Positions 31,151-39,702 of a stretch of DNA of 64,000 bases are shown piece after piece. The notes under the pieces are model-generated. The model was not told where the DNA came from, made no database searches, and saw only the letters and a list, made by a program, of their open reading frames with translations. The translations under genes and the position numbers were made by a program. This stretch comes from Bacillota bacterium. GTDB lineage: Bacteria; Bacillota; Clostridia; Christensenellales; Aristaeellaceae. The stretch covers positions 76,504 to 140,503 of the forward strand of contig JAEYOV010000002.1 of assembly GCA_023411395.1 (NCBI GenBank). Reading direction: 5' to 3'. Position 1 is the stretch's first letter. Each line of letters starts with the position of its first letter.

Positions 31151-31426
31151 ATGGGGCCTAAGCTCATCAATATCGGATTTGGCAATATGGTTTCCGCCAC
31201 GAGGCTGATCGCCATCATCAGCCCCGAATCCGCGCCGGTCAAGCGCCTGGTGCAGGATGCGAGGGAGAGCGGACGGCTGATTGATGCCACCTACGGCCGG
31301 CGGACCAGGGCCGTGATCGTTATGGACAGCGATCATGTTGTGCTTTCCCCTGTGCAGCCTGAAACGGTAGCCAACCGCCTGAGCGCGCGGGAAACATCGT
31401 CCGCTGAGGATGAAGGAGAGGAATAG
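31151..31426 (+). CDS. remA: RemA-family regulator (DUF370)
   Basis: A 91-residue protein of the RemA/DUF370 family, DNA-binding regulators of extracellular matrix genes in Bacillus. Seen: INIGFGNMVSATRLIAIISP, VKRLVQDARESGRLIDATYG, RRTRAVIVMDSDHVVLS. The ATG at 31151 gives the family N-terminus after GAGGG. Overlaps nothing and precedes gmk by 4 bases. The acidic tail (SSAEDEGEE) is an extension. Confidence 0.93.
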   Translation: MGPKLINIGFGNMVSATRLIAIISPESAPVKRLVQDARESGRLIDATYGRRTRAVIVMDSDHVVLSPVQPETVANRLSARETSSAEDEGEE

Positions 31427-31430
31427 GGGA

Positions 31431-32036
31431 ATGCAGTTACTTAGAAAAGGCATGCTTCTGGTGATTTCCGGGCCGTCGGGGACGGGAAAGGGAACACTGG
31501 CGCAGCGGCTTTTGAAGGAGGACCCAAGCTTCCGGTTTTCTGTCAGCGCCACCACACGGGCACGCCGCAGCAACGAAACGGAGGGCGTTCATTATCATTT
31601 TATTTCCGATGAGCGCTTTGACCAGCTTTTGGCTGAGGATGCCTTTCTGGAGCACGCGGTGGTACACGGCCACCGGTACGGCACGCTGAAATCCCAGGTG
31701 TATGAAAGCATTGAGCGGGGGGAAAACATTCTGCTGGACATTGACCCCCAGGGCGCCCGCAAGGTGATGGACAAGGAAAAGGACTGTGTGACCGTATTCA
31801 TCCTGCCGCCCAGCTACAAGGCGTTGGAAGTAAGGCTCCACACCAGGAACACCGATGACCCGGTGGAAATCAGACGGCGTTTGGGAAACGCCCGCGGTGA
31901 GATTGACCAATTGTCGCGCTACCAGTACGCGGTGGTGAACGATGAGCTGGATTTGGCCTATGAGCAGCTATACAGCATCGTGACCGCAGAGAAGCAAAGA
32001 ACGATTCGTTTTTTCCCGACTGTGCTGGAAGAATAG
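31431..32036 (+). CDS. gmk: Guanylate kinase
   Basis: Phosphorylates GMP and dGMP, 201 residues. Seen: P-loop SGPSGTGKGT, the GMP-binding region SVSATTRARRSNETEGVHYH, DIDPQGARKVM and IRRRLGNARGEI. Start at 31431 follows AGGGGA; an in-frame ATG at 31410 overlaps remA. Confidence 0.97.
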   Translation: MQLLRKGMLLVISGPSGTGKGTLAQRLLKEDPSFRFSVSATTRARRSNETEGVHYHFISDERFDQLLAEDAFLEHAVVHGHRYGTLKSQVYESIERGENILLDIDPQGARKVMDKEKDCVTVFILPPSYKALEVRLHTRNTDDPVEIRRRLGNARGEIDQLSRYQYAVVNDELDLAYEQLYSIVTAEKQRTIRFFPTVLEE

Positions 32037-32057
32037 AAGCTTGAGGAGGAATGGAAC

Positions 32058-32270
32058 ATGTCCATCGTGGAACCGACCATTGTGGAACTGGGAGAAAAAG
32101 TGGATTGCCGTTATACCCTGGTGGTGGAAACAGCCAAGCGCGCGCGCCAATTGGTGGCGGGAGGCCAGCCGCTACTGGACCGCAAGGAAATGAAGCCGCT
32201 GAAGCTGGCTGTGGAGGAAATCAACCGCGGCCTGATCACCTATGCACGCAAGGCGGAGGACGAGGAGTAA
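32058..32270 (+). CDS. rpoZ: RNA polymerase omega subunit
   Basis: A 70-residue omega subunit, which helps fold and stabilise beta'. Seen: the family core YTLVVETAKRARQLVAGG and KPLKLAVEEINRG. GAGGAGGAATGG precedes the ATG. Its place between gmk and coaBC is the usual one. Confidence 0.95.
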   Translation: MSIVEPTIVELGEKVDCRYTLVVETAKRARQLVAGGQPLLDRKEMKPLKLAVEEINRGLITYARKAEDEE

Positions 32271-32273
32271 CAA

Positions 32274-33473
32274 ATGATTCTGAAGGGGAAGGATATCGTG
32301 CTGGGTGTGACGGGGGGCATCGCCGCCTACAAGGCGGTTGAGGTGGCTTCCCGGCTGCGCAAGCTTGGATCGCAGGTGTTTGTCATCATGACAAAAAGCG
32401 CCTGCGAATTTGTTGCGCCCCTCACCTTTGAAACGATTTCCAACCACCCTGTGGTAACGGATACGTTTGCCCGCCCGGAAACCTGGGAGGTGGAGCACAT
32501 CGCTCTGGCCAAACGGGCGTCGCTGTTTGTGATCGCCCCTGCCACGGCCAATATTCTAGCGAAGGTGGCCCACGGCATTGCCGACGACATGCTTTCCACC
32601 ACGGTTTTAGCCACCCGCGCGCCTATTTTGGTGGCCCCGGCCATGAACACCAACATGTGGGAGGCGGATGCCACAAGGGAAAACATGCGGGTGCTTGCGA
32701 AGCGCGGCGTTACGGCCGTGGGGCCCGGTACCGGCTTTCTGGCGGAGGGCACCGAGGGCGTGGGCCGCATGGCGGAGCCTCAGGAGATCGTGGATGCCAT
32801 CATCGCAAGGCTGGCGCAGAAGCAGGATATGGCGGGACTCCGGGTTCTGGTGACTGCCGGGCCCACCAGGGAGCGGCTGGACCCGGTGCGTTATCTGACC
32901 AACGATTCCTCCGGCAAGATGGGCTATGCCATCGCGGAGCGGGCAGCCGCCCGGGGGGCGGAGGTGACGCTGGTGACGGGACCGGTCACACTGCCCGTGC
33001 CGGCAAATGTCAAGGCTGTATCCATCATAAGCACCCAGGAGCTTTGTGAAGCCGTGCTTTCCCGCAGCGGGGAGCACGACGTGGTCATCCAGGCCGCCGC
33101 TCCCGCCGATTACCGGCCCGCCAATGTCAGCGGCCAAAAAATCAAAAAACAGTCGGGAGAGGGTTTATCCCTTTCCCTGGTGGAGAATCCGGACATCGCC
33201 GCAGCCGTAGGGAGCGTGAAACGGCCGGGCCAGATCCTTGTTGGGTTTGCCGCCGAAACGGAAAATCTTCTTAAGAACGCAAAGGCCAAACTGAAAAAGA
33301 AGAATCTTGATCTCATTGTGGCCAACGATGTGACTCAGCCCGGTGCGGGTTTTCATGTGGATACCAATATCGCCACCTTGATTACACAGGACAGCGTTAT
33401 GGCGCGGCCGCTGCAGAGCAAGGCGCAATTGGCAGACGATATACTGGATATGGTGCTGATGCTGAAGCGGTAA
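32274..33473 (+). CDS. coaBC: Bifunctional phosphopantothenoylcysteine decarboxylase/synthetase
   Basis: Two consecutive steps of coenzyme A synthesis, 399 residues. CoaC part (1 to about 185): LGVTGGIAAYKA, IAPATANILAKVAHG, VAPAMNTNMW. CoaB part: VTAGPTRERLDPVRYLTN, SGKMGYAIAE, AAAPADYRP and LIVANDV. Starts 4 bases after rpoZ. It usually precedes priA, but here the operon ends and a terminator and the convergent transketolase follow. Confidence 0.97.
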   Translation: MILKGKDIVLGVTGGIAAYKAVEVASRLRKLGSQVFVIMTKSACEFVAPLTFETISNHPVVTDTFARPETWEVEHIALAKRASLFVIAPATANILAKVAHGIADDMLSTTVLATRAPILVAPAMNTNMWEADATRENMRVLAKRGVTAVGPGTGFLAEGTEGVGRMAEPQEIVDAIIARLAQKQDMAGLRVLVTAGPTRERLDPVRYLTNDSSGKMGYAIAERAAARGAEVTLVTGPVTLPVPANVKAVSIISTQELCEAVLSRSGEHDVVIQAAAPADYRPANVSGQKIKKQSGEGLSLSLVENPDIAAAVGSVKRPGQILVGFAAETENLLKNAKAKLKKKNLDLIVANDVTQPGAGFHVDTNIATLITQDSVMARPLQSKAQLADDILDMVLMLKR

Positions 33474-33488
33474 ACCGGACAGCAAAAC

Positions 33489-33520
33489 GCCCGGCAGAGA
33501 TGAATTCTGCCGGGCGCTTT
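33489..33520. terminator. Bidirectional terminator between coaBC and tkt
   Basis: GCCCGGCAGA (33489-33498) pairs with TCTGCCGGGC (33506-33515), followed by GCTTT and preceded by AAAA. Confidence 0.75.
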
Positions 33521-33533
33521 GCATTGCAGGGGT

Positions 33534-35507
33534 TTATTTTCCAAGCACCTGTTTGGCGGCTTCCACAGCCTTTTGCGCGGTGAATCCATAGGTCTCGAAC
33601 AGCTTGCCGGCGGGGGCGGAAGCGCCGTAATGGTCGATGGCCAGTATTTTTCCATCGAGGCCCACATACTTGTACCAGGGCATGGAAGTACCGGCTTCCA
33701 TCGCCACGCGGGCGCGTACATTGGAAGGAAGAACGCTTTCCTTATATGCCGCGCTCTGCTTGTCATACAGCTCCATGCAAGGCATCGATACGACCTGAGC
33801 GTCGATGCTTTCCTCCCACAGAAGCTTTTGCGCCGCCATCATGGGCGCCACTTCGCTGCCGCTGGCCATGAGGATGACATCCGGCATTTGCTTTTTGCTG
33901 CCGGAAAGGATGTAGCCGCCCTTGAAGGCGTTAGGGCCGCTGCCTGCCTGCAGGGGCAGGTCCTGCCTGGTAAGTACCAGACATGTAGGCAGGCCGCCTA
34001 CAAGTGCGGTGATCCAGCCCGCGGCCGTCTCGGGGCCGTCCGCCGGACGGAATACCTGCAAGTCGGGAATGGCCCGAAGCCCCGCCAGATGCTCAATGGG
34101 CTGATGGGTGGGCCCATCCTCGCCCACGCCGATGGAGTCGTGGGTCAGCACGTAGGTAACAGGGGCCTTCATGATAGCCGACAGACGCATGGCGTTTTTC
34201 ATGTAATCGCTGAACACAAAGAACGTGGCACAGTAGACGCGCAAACCGCCATGAATGGCCAGGCCGTTGGAAATGGCGGCCATGGCATGCTCCCGCACGC
34301 CAAAGTGCAGGTTGCGTCCGGCCCTGTTTTCCGCGCTGTAATCGCCGCCGTTTTTGATCAGCGTCTTGGTGGAGGGGGCCAGGTCGGCTGAACCGCCCAC
34401 AAGATTGGGAATCCTCTGGGCCAGACGGTTGATCATTTCAAAGGAGGTGTTGCGGGTGGCCATTTTCTCCGGGAACTGCCAGAGCTCGTCGCCGTCAAGC
34501 GCGCCTTCCGGAAGCTTTTCGCAGAACCATACATCCCACTCCGCAGCCAGATCGGGATAGGCTTTCTTGTATTCAACAAACAGCTTGTTCCAATCCGCTT
34601 CGGCAGCGGCGCCCTTTTTTACGGTTTCCTCAAGATGCGCATACACTTCGGGCAGCACGTAGAAGGAATCCTCCGGCATGCCAAGGGTAACCTTGGCGGC
34701 CTGCACGTTGTCCGCGCCAAGAGGCTCACCGTGAGCGCTGGCCTTGCCTGCTTTTGCGGAGCCAAAGCCGATGGTGGTGGGCACAACGATCAGGGAAGGG
34801 CGCTCATCCGCTTTGGCGGCGGCGATGGCTTCGGCGATTTGACGGACATCATTGCCATCCGCCACATGCTGCACATGCCAGCCGTAGGCCGCATAGCGCG
34901 CTCCCACGTCCTCCTTCATAGCGATATCGGTATCGCCTTCAATGGAAATTTCATTGTCGTCATACAGCAAAATCAGCTTGCCCAGCTTCAGCGTTCCGGC
35001 CAGGGAAGAGGCCTCGCCGGAGATGCCCTCCATCATGTCGCCGTCGCCGCAGAAGCAGTACGTATAATGGTCCACCACGTCAAAACCCGGCCGGTTGAAC
35101 TTGGCGGCCAGCATCGTTTCCGCCATGGCGAAGCCCACGGCATTGGCTATGCCCTGCCCCAGGGGGCCGGTGGTGGTTTCCACGCCCACTGTGTGGCCAT
35201 ACTCGGGATGGCCGGGCGTTTTGCTGCCCCATTGGCGGAAGGATTTCAAATCCTCCATGTCAAGGCCGTAGCCGAACAGGTGAAGCAGCGTGTATATAAG
35301 GGCGCTGGCATGGCCTCCGGAGAGGACAAAGCGGTCACGGTCCTTCCAGGCGGGATGGGCGGGATTGTGGCGCATGGCTCCGGCCCATACGGCATAGGCC
35401 ATGGGCGCCATGCCCATGGGTGCGCCGGGATGGCCGCTGTTGGCCTTTTGCACGGTGTCGGCGGCCAATACCCGGATGGTGTTGATGGTCTTTTCCGTGA
35501 TGTTCAT
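33534..35507 (-). CDS. tkt: Transketolase
   Basis: Thiamine diphosphate enzyme of the pentose phosphate pathway, 657 residues, full length. Seen: N-terminal ANSGHPGAPMGMAPMAYAVW, the thiamine diphosphate motif GDGDMMEGISGEA, TIGFGSAKAG, the second-domain HDSIGVGEDGPTHQPIEHLA and the C-terminal domain ending VLGK. GGAGG lies about 10 bases before the ATG. Last gene of a DUF2461-mutase-tkt unit. Confidence 0.97.
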   Translation of the reverse strand: MNITEKTINTIRVLAADTVQKANSGHPGAPMGMAPMAYAVWAGAMRHNPAHPAWKDRDRFVLSGGHASALIYTLLHLFGYGLDMEDLKSFRQWGSKTPGHPEYGHTVGVETTTGPLGQGIANAVGFAMAETMLAAKFNRPGFDVVDHYTYCFCGDGDMMEGISGEASSLAGTLKLGKLILLYDDNEISIEGDTDIAMKEDVGARYAAYGWHVQHVADGNDVRQIAEAIAAAKADERPSLIVVPTTIGFGSAKAGKASAHGEPLGADNVQAAKVTLGMPEDSFYVLPEVYAHLEETVKKGAAAEADWNKLFVEYKKAYPDLAAEWDVWFCEKLPEGALDGDELWQFPEKMATRNTSFEMINRLAQRIPNLVGGSADLAPSTKTLIKNGGDYSAENRAGRNLHFGVREHAMAAISNGLAIHGGLRVYCATFFVFSDYMKNAMRLSAIMKAPVTYVLTHDSIGVGEDGPTHQPIEHLAGLRAIPDLQVFRPADGPETAAGWITALVGGLPTCLVLTRQDLPLQAGSGPNAFKGGYILSGSKKQMPDVILMASGSEVAPMMAAQKLLWEESIDAQVVSMPCMELYDKQSAAYKESVLPSNVRARVAMEAGTSMPWYKYVGLDGKILAIDHYGASAPAGKLFETYGFTAQKAVEAAKQVLGK

Positions 35508-35531
35508 TGCTTTAAAACCTCCAGTAATAGA

Positions 35532-37052
35532 TTATGATGAAAGAGAGCCGAGCTTGTCGCGGATGGGCTGGACATCGATACCCGGTGCATCCTTGACCGC
35601 TTCCAGTAGTGATTCCAGCATGTACCGCATGCCGCCCGGCACATCACTTTCCACGTTGAGGGGCAGAACGGGATCGTGCACCGACAGCCGCAAAAGGAAC
35701 CAGCCGTTTGCAAAGCCCTCGTTCAGATCGAAATTAATGCGCACGCCTTCCCGGCTGTCGGGAGCGATATGCCAATTCTCCGTGGATGCGGCGTAATCAA
35801 GAACCTGCTGTATGGCCGCCTTGCCTGCCTGACGGAAATCAGGGACTGTGATTTTCAGCCGTATCTCCGCGCTTTCCACCGGCTCCCGCAATTCCGCGAT
35901 CAGGCTGCCCAGCGTTTTGCCGGCCTGCTTGCGCTTCATGGCTTCCACGATGAGGAGGGTTGTAAGGTACATGCCGTCGTCCAGGAAGTGATTTTCCCGG
36001 AAGGCCGCGTGGCCGCTTGTTTCAATGGCCAGCGGGCAGTCGATGCCGCTTGCATTCAGGCGGATGGCCTCGTCGATGACGTTGCGGTAGCCGCGTTTAT
36101 AGCGGTAATGCACGCCGCCCCATTCCGTGATAAACTGGGCGAGCCCGGAGGAGGTGACCGAATCGGTGACAATGGTCAGCCCCGGCTTTTCATTCAGCAA
36201 TATGGCGGAAATCAGGGCGATCAGGCGGTTGCGGTTGATTTCCCGGCCCGTATCGTCCACGACGGCGGCCCTGTCACAGTCTGCGTCAAAGATCACACCC
36301 AGATCCGCCTTCGCGCGCGTGACGGCTGCGGAGATGGAAGCCATGGCCTCCTCGTTTTCCGGATTGGGCATATGATTGGGGAACATGCCGTCCGGATTCA
36401 GGAACTGGCTGCCGTCGACCCAGGCGCCCAGGCTTTGCAGCATGTCGGCATAAAAACCGCCCGCGCCGTTGCCGGCGTCCACCACCACGTGCAGCCCTGA
36501 AAGCGGCCTTGCAACGCTTACACCCAGCCCCTTTTTGATGCGGTTCGCCAGCAGCTTTTGATAAGCAGGCAAAAAAGGCCTTTGCGTAACGCTGCCGCCG
36601 CCCGGCAGGCTCTTGCAGGAAAGGGTGGAGGCATCCTGCAGCAGTTGCGTGATTTCCTCTCCCGAAAGCCCGCCTTTTTCCTCAAAAAACTTCAGGCCGT
36701 TCAGCCTGTACGGATGGTGGCTGGCAGTAACCATTACCGCCCCGTCTGCCTTGAAGCCTTCGGCAAGGGTGCTCATATACATGGCGGGAGTGGTGCAAAG
36801 CCCGAAATCCAATACCTTGGCGCCTGCCTGCGCCATGCCGCTTGCGGCGGCCGAAAGGAGCTCGGGTCCGGAAATGCGGGAATCACGGCCAATGGATACG
36901 ATGAGGGAATCCGCCGCTTTCCCCGTATGGGCCGCCAGCATGCGCACAAAGGCGCTGCCAAGCGACCGGGCCACATCCAAAGTCAATACTGCGTCCTCGC
37001 CCACGGCAATGCCGCGCACGTCGCTGCCGCTTTTCAGAGTCATCCAGTCCAT
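35532..37052 (-). CDS. Phosphomannomutase/phosphoglucomutase
   Basis: Alpha-D-phosphohexomutase, 506 residues, moving phosphate between C1 and C6 of hexoses. Seen: the active-site serine motif VTASHHPYRLNGLKFF (His where most have Asn), the metal loop DADCDRAAVVD, and CPLAIETSGHAAFRENHFLDDG in the sugar-binding region. AAGGAGG precedes the ATG. This is the intact mutase of the window, in contrast to the degenerate domain of the fusion at 18557-20914. It lies 24 bases upstream of tkt. Confidence 0.94.
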   Translation of the reverse strand: MDWMTLKSGSDVRGIAVGEDAVLTLDVARSLGSAFVRMLAAHTGKAADSLIVSIGRDSRISGPELLSAAASGMAQAGAKVLDFGLCTTPAMYMSTLAEGFKADGAVMVTASHHPYRLNGLKFFEEKGGLSGEEITQLLQDASTLSCKSLPGGGSVTQRPFLPAYQKLLANRIKKGLGVSVARPLSGLHVVVDAGNGAGGFYADMLQSLGAWVDGSQFLNPDGMFPNHMPNPENEEAMASISAAVTRAKADLGVIFDADCDRAAVVDDTGREINRNRLIALISAILLNEKPGLTIVTDSVTSSGLAQFITEWGGVHYRYKRGYRNVIDEAIRLNASGIDCPLAIETSGHAAFRENHFLDDGMYLTTLLIVEAMKRKQAGKTLGSLIAELREPVESAEIRLKITVPDFRQAGKAAIQQVLDYAASTENWHIAPDSREGVRINFDLNEGFANGWFLLRLSVHDPVLPLNVESDVPGGMRYMLESLLEAVKDAPGIDVQPIRDKLGSLSS

Positions 37053-37082
37053 ACAAACCTCCTTGCCCGGGGAGATAAACGT

Positions 37083-37781
37083 TCACATCTGATCGGGGGT
37101 ATTTGAGATCTCCTCCATCAGGCCGCGCAGCGCATTGTACAGCGGCGCCAGAGCCTGATAATCCTGCGCCACACGGTTCACAATGTCGGGGGAATAAATC
37201 CAGTTGAGCTGTGTTTTCGACTGGTGGATGTAAAGTTCCTTGGCTGTGTACCAGGGCCGCAAAACCTGCGGTATCTGCTCCGGAACGGCCATACGCTTGA
37301 AGGACTCGCCGCCCATGGTGAGGCTGTGTTCCTCCAGGCGGCAGCTTTCCAGCAAGCCTGCGAAGGCTTTCGGGTTTGCGGCCATGCGGCGGCGCATCAG
37401 GTCGAGAACGGGCCGGTTCTCGCCCCAGAAGCCCATGCCCCAGCCGGTGGACTCGGGCGAAACCTCGAACCAGAACATCAGGCTCCCGTCCCTTGGCTCC
37501 GCCGCCTTGCGGAACAGCAGCCACAAATGATCGCGGAAGGGGGACTTGTCCCTGGTAAAGCGCACGTCGCGCCGGATGCGTGCCAGGCATTTGGCGGGAC
37601 GGATTTCCATGGCGCTGTCTATGGAGCGCATATGGGGCGCCATCTCTTCGATAAACGCATAAAAAGGGGCCTGCACATGAAGGAGGTATTCCTCCTTGTG
37701 TTCCTCAAAAAAAGTCACATGATTGTTGAACCGCAAGCCTAAGAAAAACTGGATCATAGCCTCCGGAAAACCCGTAAACAT
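37083..37781 (-). CDS. DUF2461 family protein
   Basis: A 232-residue protein of the DUF2461 family, of unknown function. Seen: N-terminal FTGFPEAMIQFFLGLRFNN, RIRRDVRFTRDKSPFRDHLW, SPESTGWGMGFWG, all family marks. Start ATG 37781 follows GGAGG; the open frame continues upstream to 38270 by chance across the divergent promoter. First gene of the mutase-tkt unit, 30 bases before the mutase. Confidence 0.88.
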   Translation of the reverse strand: MFTGFPEAMIQFFLGLRFNNHVTFFEEHKEEYLLHVQAPFYAFIEEMAPHMRSIDSAMEIRPAKCLARIRRDVRFTRDKSPFRDHLWLLFRKAAEPRDGSLMFWFEVSPESTGWGMGFWGENRPVLDLMRRRMAANPKAFAGLLESCRLEEHSLTMGGESFKRMAVPEQIPQVLRPWYTAKELYIHQSKTQLNWIYSPDIVNRVAQDYQALAPLYNALRGLMEEISNTPDQM

Positions 37782-37809
37782 GCGACACCTCCACGTTCCT
37801 GCCCGTATG

Positions 37810-37838
37810 ATTATACCCGGAATTTCCATTGGAAGCAA
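37810..37838 (-). promoter_or_regulatory. Sigma-A promoter of the DUF2461-mutase-tkt unit
   Basis: On the minus strand TTGCTT (37838-37833), a 17-base spacer, TATAAT (37815-37810), 28 bases before the start codon. Confidence 0.65.
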
Positions 37839-37985
37839 CTGCGTGTCCAAAAAAAGAAGGCGGATTCTTGAAGGAGGGGCGTGCTCGGACAGTATCCTGC
37901 CGTCCCTGGCATGTTTGAGAATGGGGGACAATATACTCATGCAGGCAATCACCCCATATGAAAACGTACAAGGATGGAGAGCAAT

Positions 37986-38975
37986 ATGACTGCTACCGTG
38001 CTTCTTTTTCTGCTTGGATTGGCTGCCTTGTACAAGGGGGGAGACATTTTTGTGGAGGAAGCCGTGTACATTGCACGGCGGTTCCGAATACCGGAAATCA
38101 TCATAGGCGCCACCATCGTCAGCATTGGCACCACCTTGCCGGAGATGACGGTGTCGGCGCTGGCGTCGGCAAACGGCCTGTCTTCCATGGCTTACGGCAA
38201 TGCCATTGGCTCTGTAAGCTGCAATGCCGCACTCATTGCCGGGGTCCTGCTGCTGCTTGCGCCATCCCATGTCGCAAAAAAGGAAATTATGCTGGGGACA
38301 ATATTCTTCTTCGCCGCCGCACTTTTTTTCACCATTGCGGGCGCGGCAAACGGGAGCATCACGGTTTTGGCGGGCTTGATTCTATTAGCGGTTTACGCTG
38401 CGTTTGTGGTGATGAGCATCCGCCAGTCTTCCAAGACTCTCGTCACCGGTCATGCAGGCAAAGCGGAGGCAGGCAAGGAAGGTTCGGTGTTGTCCCACCT
38501 CTTTTTTTTCGTGGTGGGGGGCGTTCTTGTTTTCTTCGGTTCAAAGCTGCTGATTGACAACGGTGTACTCATCGCACAATTCCTGAAGGTGCCGGAAAGG
38601 ATTATTGCCCTGACCTTTATCGCACTGGGAACTTCCCTGCCCGAGCTTGTCACCGCCATTGCCTCCATTTCCAAAGGGCATGGCGATATATCGCTGGGGA
38701 ATATCATCGGCGCGAACCTGATGAATATTTCGGTGGTGATAGGTATTTCTTCGCTGATTCATCCGGTTGCGGTGCCGCAAGCCGAACTGCGCACCGACCT
38801 ACTCTTTGCGTTTGTGCCCATGCTGCTGCTGGCCATTCCAACGCTGCTCCGGAGCAAAACCTCCCGGATGCAAGGCGGACTGCTCCTTTGCGCATATATT
38901 TGGTACTGCATTTTGCTGTTTCATGAGCTTCAGTACGCAAGTGCCTTTTTGCCATACATATCCTACTGGCGGTAG
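37986..38975 (+). CDS. Calcium/sodium antiporter (CaCA family)
   Basis: Membrane cation exchanger, 329 residues, with ten or so hydrophobic segments. The two alpha repeats are clear: IVSIGTTLPEMTVSALAS and IALGTSLPELVTAIAS, each with the conserved acidic residue, and a hydrophilic Lys/Glu loop in between. An ATG at 37974 is in frame, but GGAG just before 37986 favours the latter. It is 64 bases upstream of the ytaF-like gene, so both may be one transcript. Confidence 0.92.
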   Translation: MTATVLLFLLGLAALYKGGDIFVEEAVYIARRFRIPEIIIGATIVSIGTTLPEMTVSALASANGLSSMAYGNAIGSVSCNAALIAGVLLLLAPSHVAKKEIMLGTIFFFAAALFFTIAGAANGSITVLAGLILLAVYAAFVVMSIRQSSKTLVTGHAGKAEAGKEGSVLSHLFFFVVGGVLVFFGSKLLIDNGVLIAQFLKVPERIIALTFIALGTSLPELVTAIASISKGHGDISLGNIIGANLMNISVVIGISSLIHPVAVPQAELRTDLLFAFVPMLLLAIPTLLRSKTSRMQGGLLLCAYIWYCILLFHELQYASAFLPYISYWR

Positions 38976-38993
38976 GCGTATTCTGCACGCGCA

Positions 38994-39033
38994 CCCTCCT
39001 TCCGCTGCCGCATAGGATGCGATGGAAGGAGGG
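38994..39033 (+). promoter_or_regulatory. Hairpin sequestering the ytaF-like ribosome binding site
   Basis: CCCTCCTTCC (38994-39003) pairs perfectly with GGAAGGAGGG (39024-39033), 10 bp, and the 20-base loop contains a nested CGCAT/ATGCG hairpin. The 3' arm is the ribosome binding site of the next gene. No yybP-ykoY manganese riboswitch core was seen. Confidence 0.6.
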
Positions 39034-39039
39034 CTGATG

Positions 39040-39594
39040 ATGCATCTTGGGACGATATTCTTGCTTGGGATCGCCGTAAATTTGGATAATCTGTTCATTG
39101 GAATGTCATACGGCCTTGCAAAAAAGGCCATATCAGCATCTTCGAATCTACTTATCGCACTCATTTCCGGGCTGGCATCGTATGTTATCTGCGCCGGCGC
39201 GCAGATGCTGACAAGAACTTTTTCCTCACTGGCCACTGTCATCGGTTCGGGTCTTCTCATTGGGCTGGGCATATGGACGATCATTTCCTGCCTTCGAAAG
39301 AAGTCGGAAAAGGAGGACGCCGCCGGCCCTGCCGCCAAATCCATCGGATTCATGGAAATTTTAATGCTTGGCTTTGCCTTGGCACTAAACGCGCTCGCCG
39401 CCTCTTTGGGCATGGGGCTGAGCGGGTTTTCCGCGCTGGAGGTGGGGGTATCTGTAGGCATTTGCAGCTATATGGCCGTAGGGCTCGGTAACTATTTCGG
39501 GAAAAAAGCCGTTAGCATCCGTGCGTTTGGAAAGCTGGATATGATCGGCGGTCTGATACTGATCGTAATCGGGGTGTGGGAATTGTTCTTATAG
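39040..39594 (+). CDS. ytaF: YtaF/MntP-like membrane protein
   Basis: A 184-residue membrane protein with about six segments, related to sporulation protein YtaF and to the manganese efflux pump MntP. Seen: two similar halves, with NLDNLFIGMSYGL and ALNALAASLGMGL carrying the polar residues of the family. ATG 39040 is 6 bases after AGGAGGG; ATGs at 39037 and 39022 also exist. Whether it moves manganese or serves in spore formation is not decidable. Its ribosome binding site is inside a perfect hairpin. Confidence 0.82.
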   Translation: MHLGTIFLLGIAVNLDNLFIGMSYGLAKKAISASSNLLIALISGLASYVICAGAQMLTRTFSSLATVIGSGLLIGLGIWTIISCLRKKSEKEDAAGPAAKSIGFMEILMLGFALALNALAASLGMGLSGFSALEVGVSVGICSYMAVGLGNYFGKKAVSIRAFGKLDMIGGLILIVIGVWELFL

Positions 39595-39624
39595 CCCTTG
39601 TGTTTGTTGATTCTTGGGCAAAAC

Positions 39625-39660
39625 AAAACCCCTGCCGCTTGTTTGGCAGGGGTTTTCATC
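39625..39660. terminator. Bidirectional terminator
   Basis: AAAACCCCTGCC (39625-39636) pairs with GGCAGGGGTTTT (39645-39656). It separates the convergent ytaF-like gene and the surface-protein gene. Confidence 0.9.
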
Positions 39661-39702
39661 ATGGTGTGAAGCATCTGACAATTGCTTTTTGCCGCAGAGT
39701 CC

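Noticed and set aside
37782..38270. N-terminal extension of the DUF2461 protein
   Set aside because: The opening crosses the promoter and the divergent antiporter gene. The ATG at 37781 with GGAGG gives the family's normal length.
38980..39040. Manganese (yybP-ykoY) riboswitch before the ytaF-like gene
   Set aside because: The leader is only about 60 bases and lacks the conserved core; only the ribosome-site hairpin is supported.
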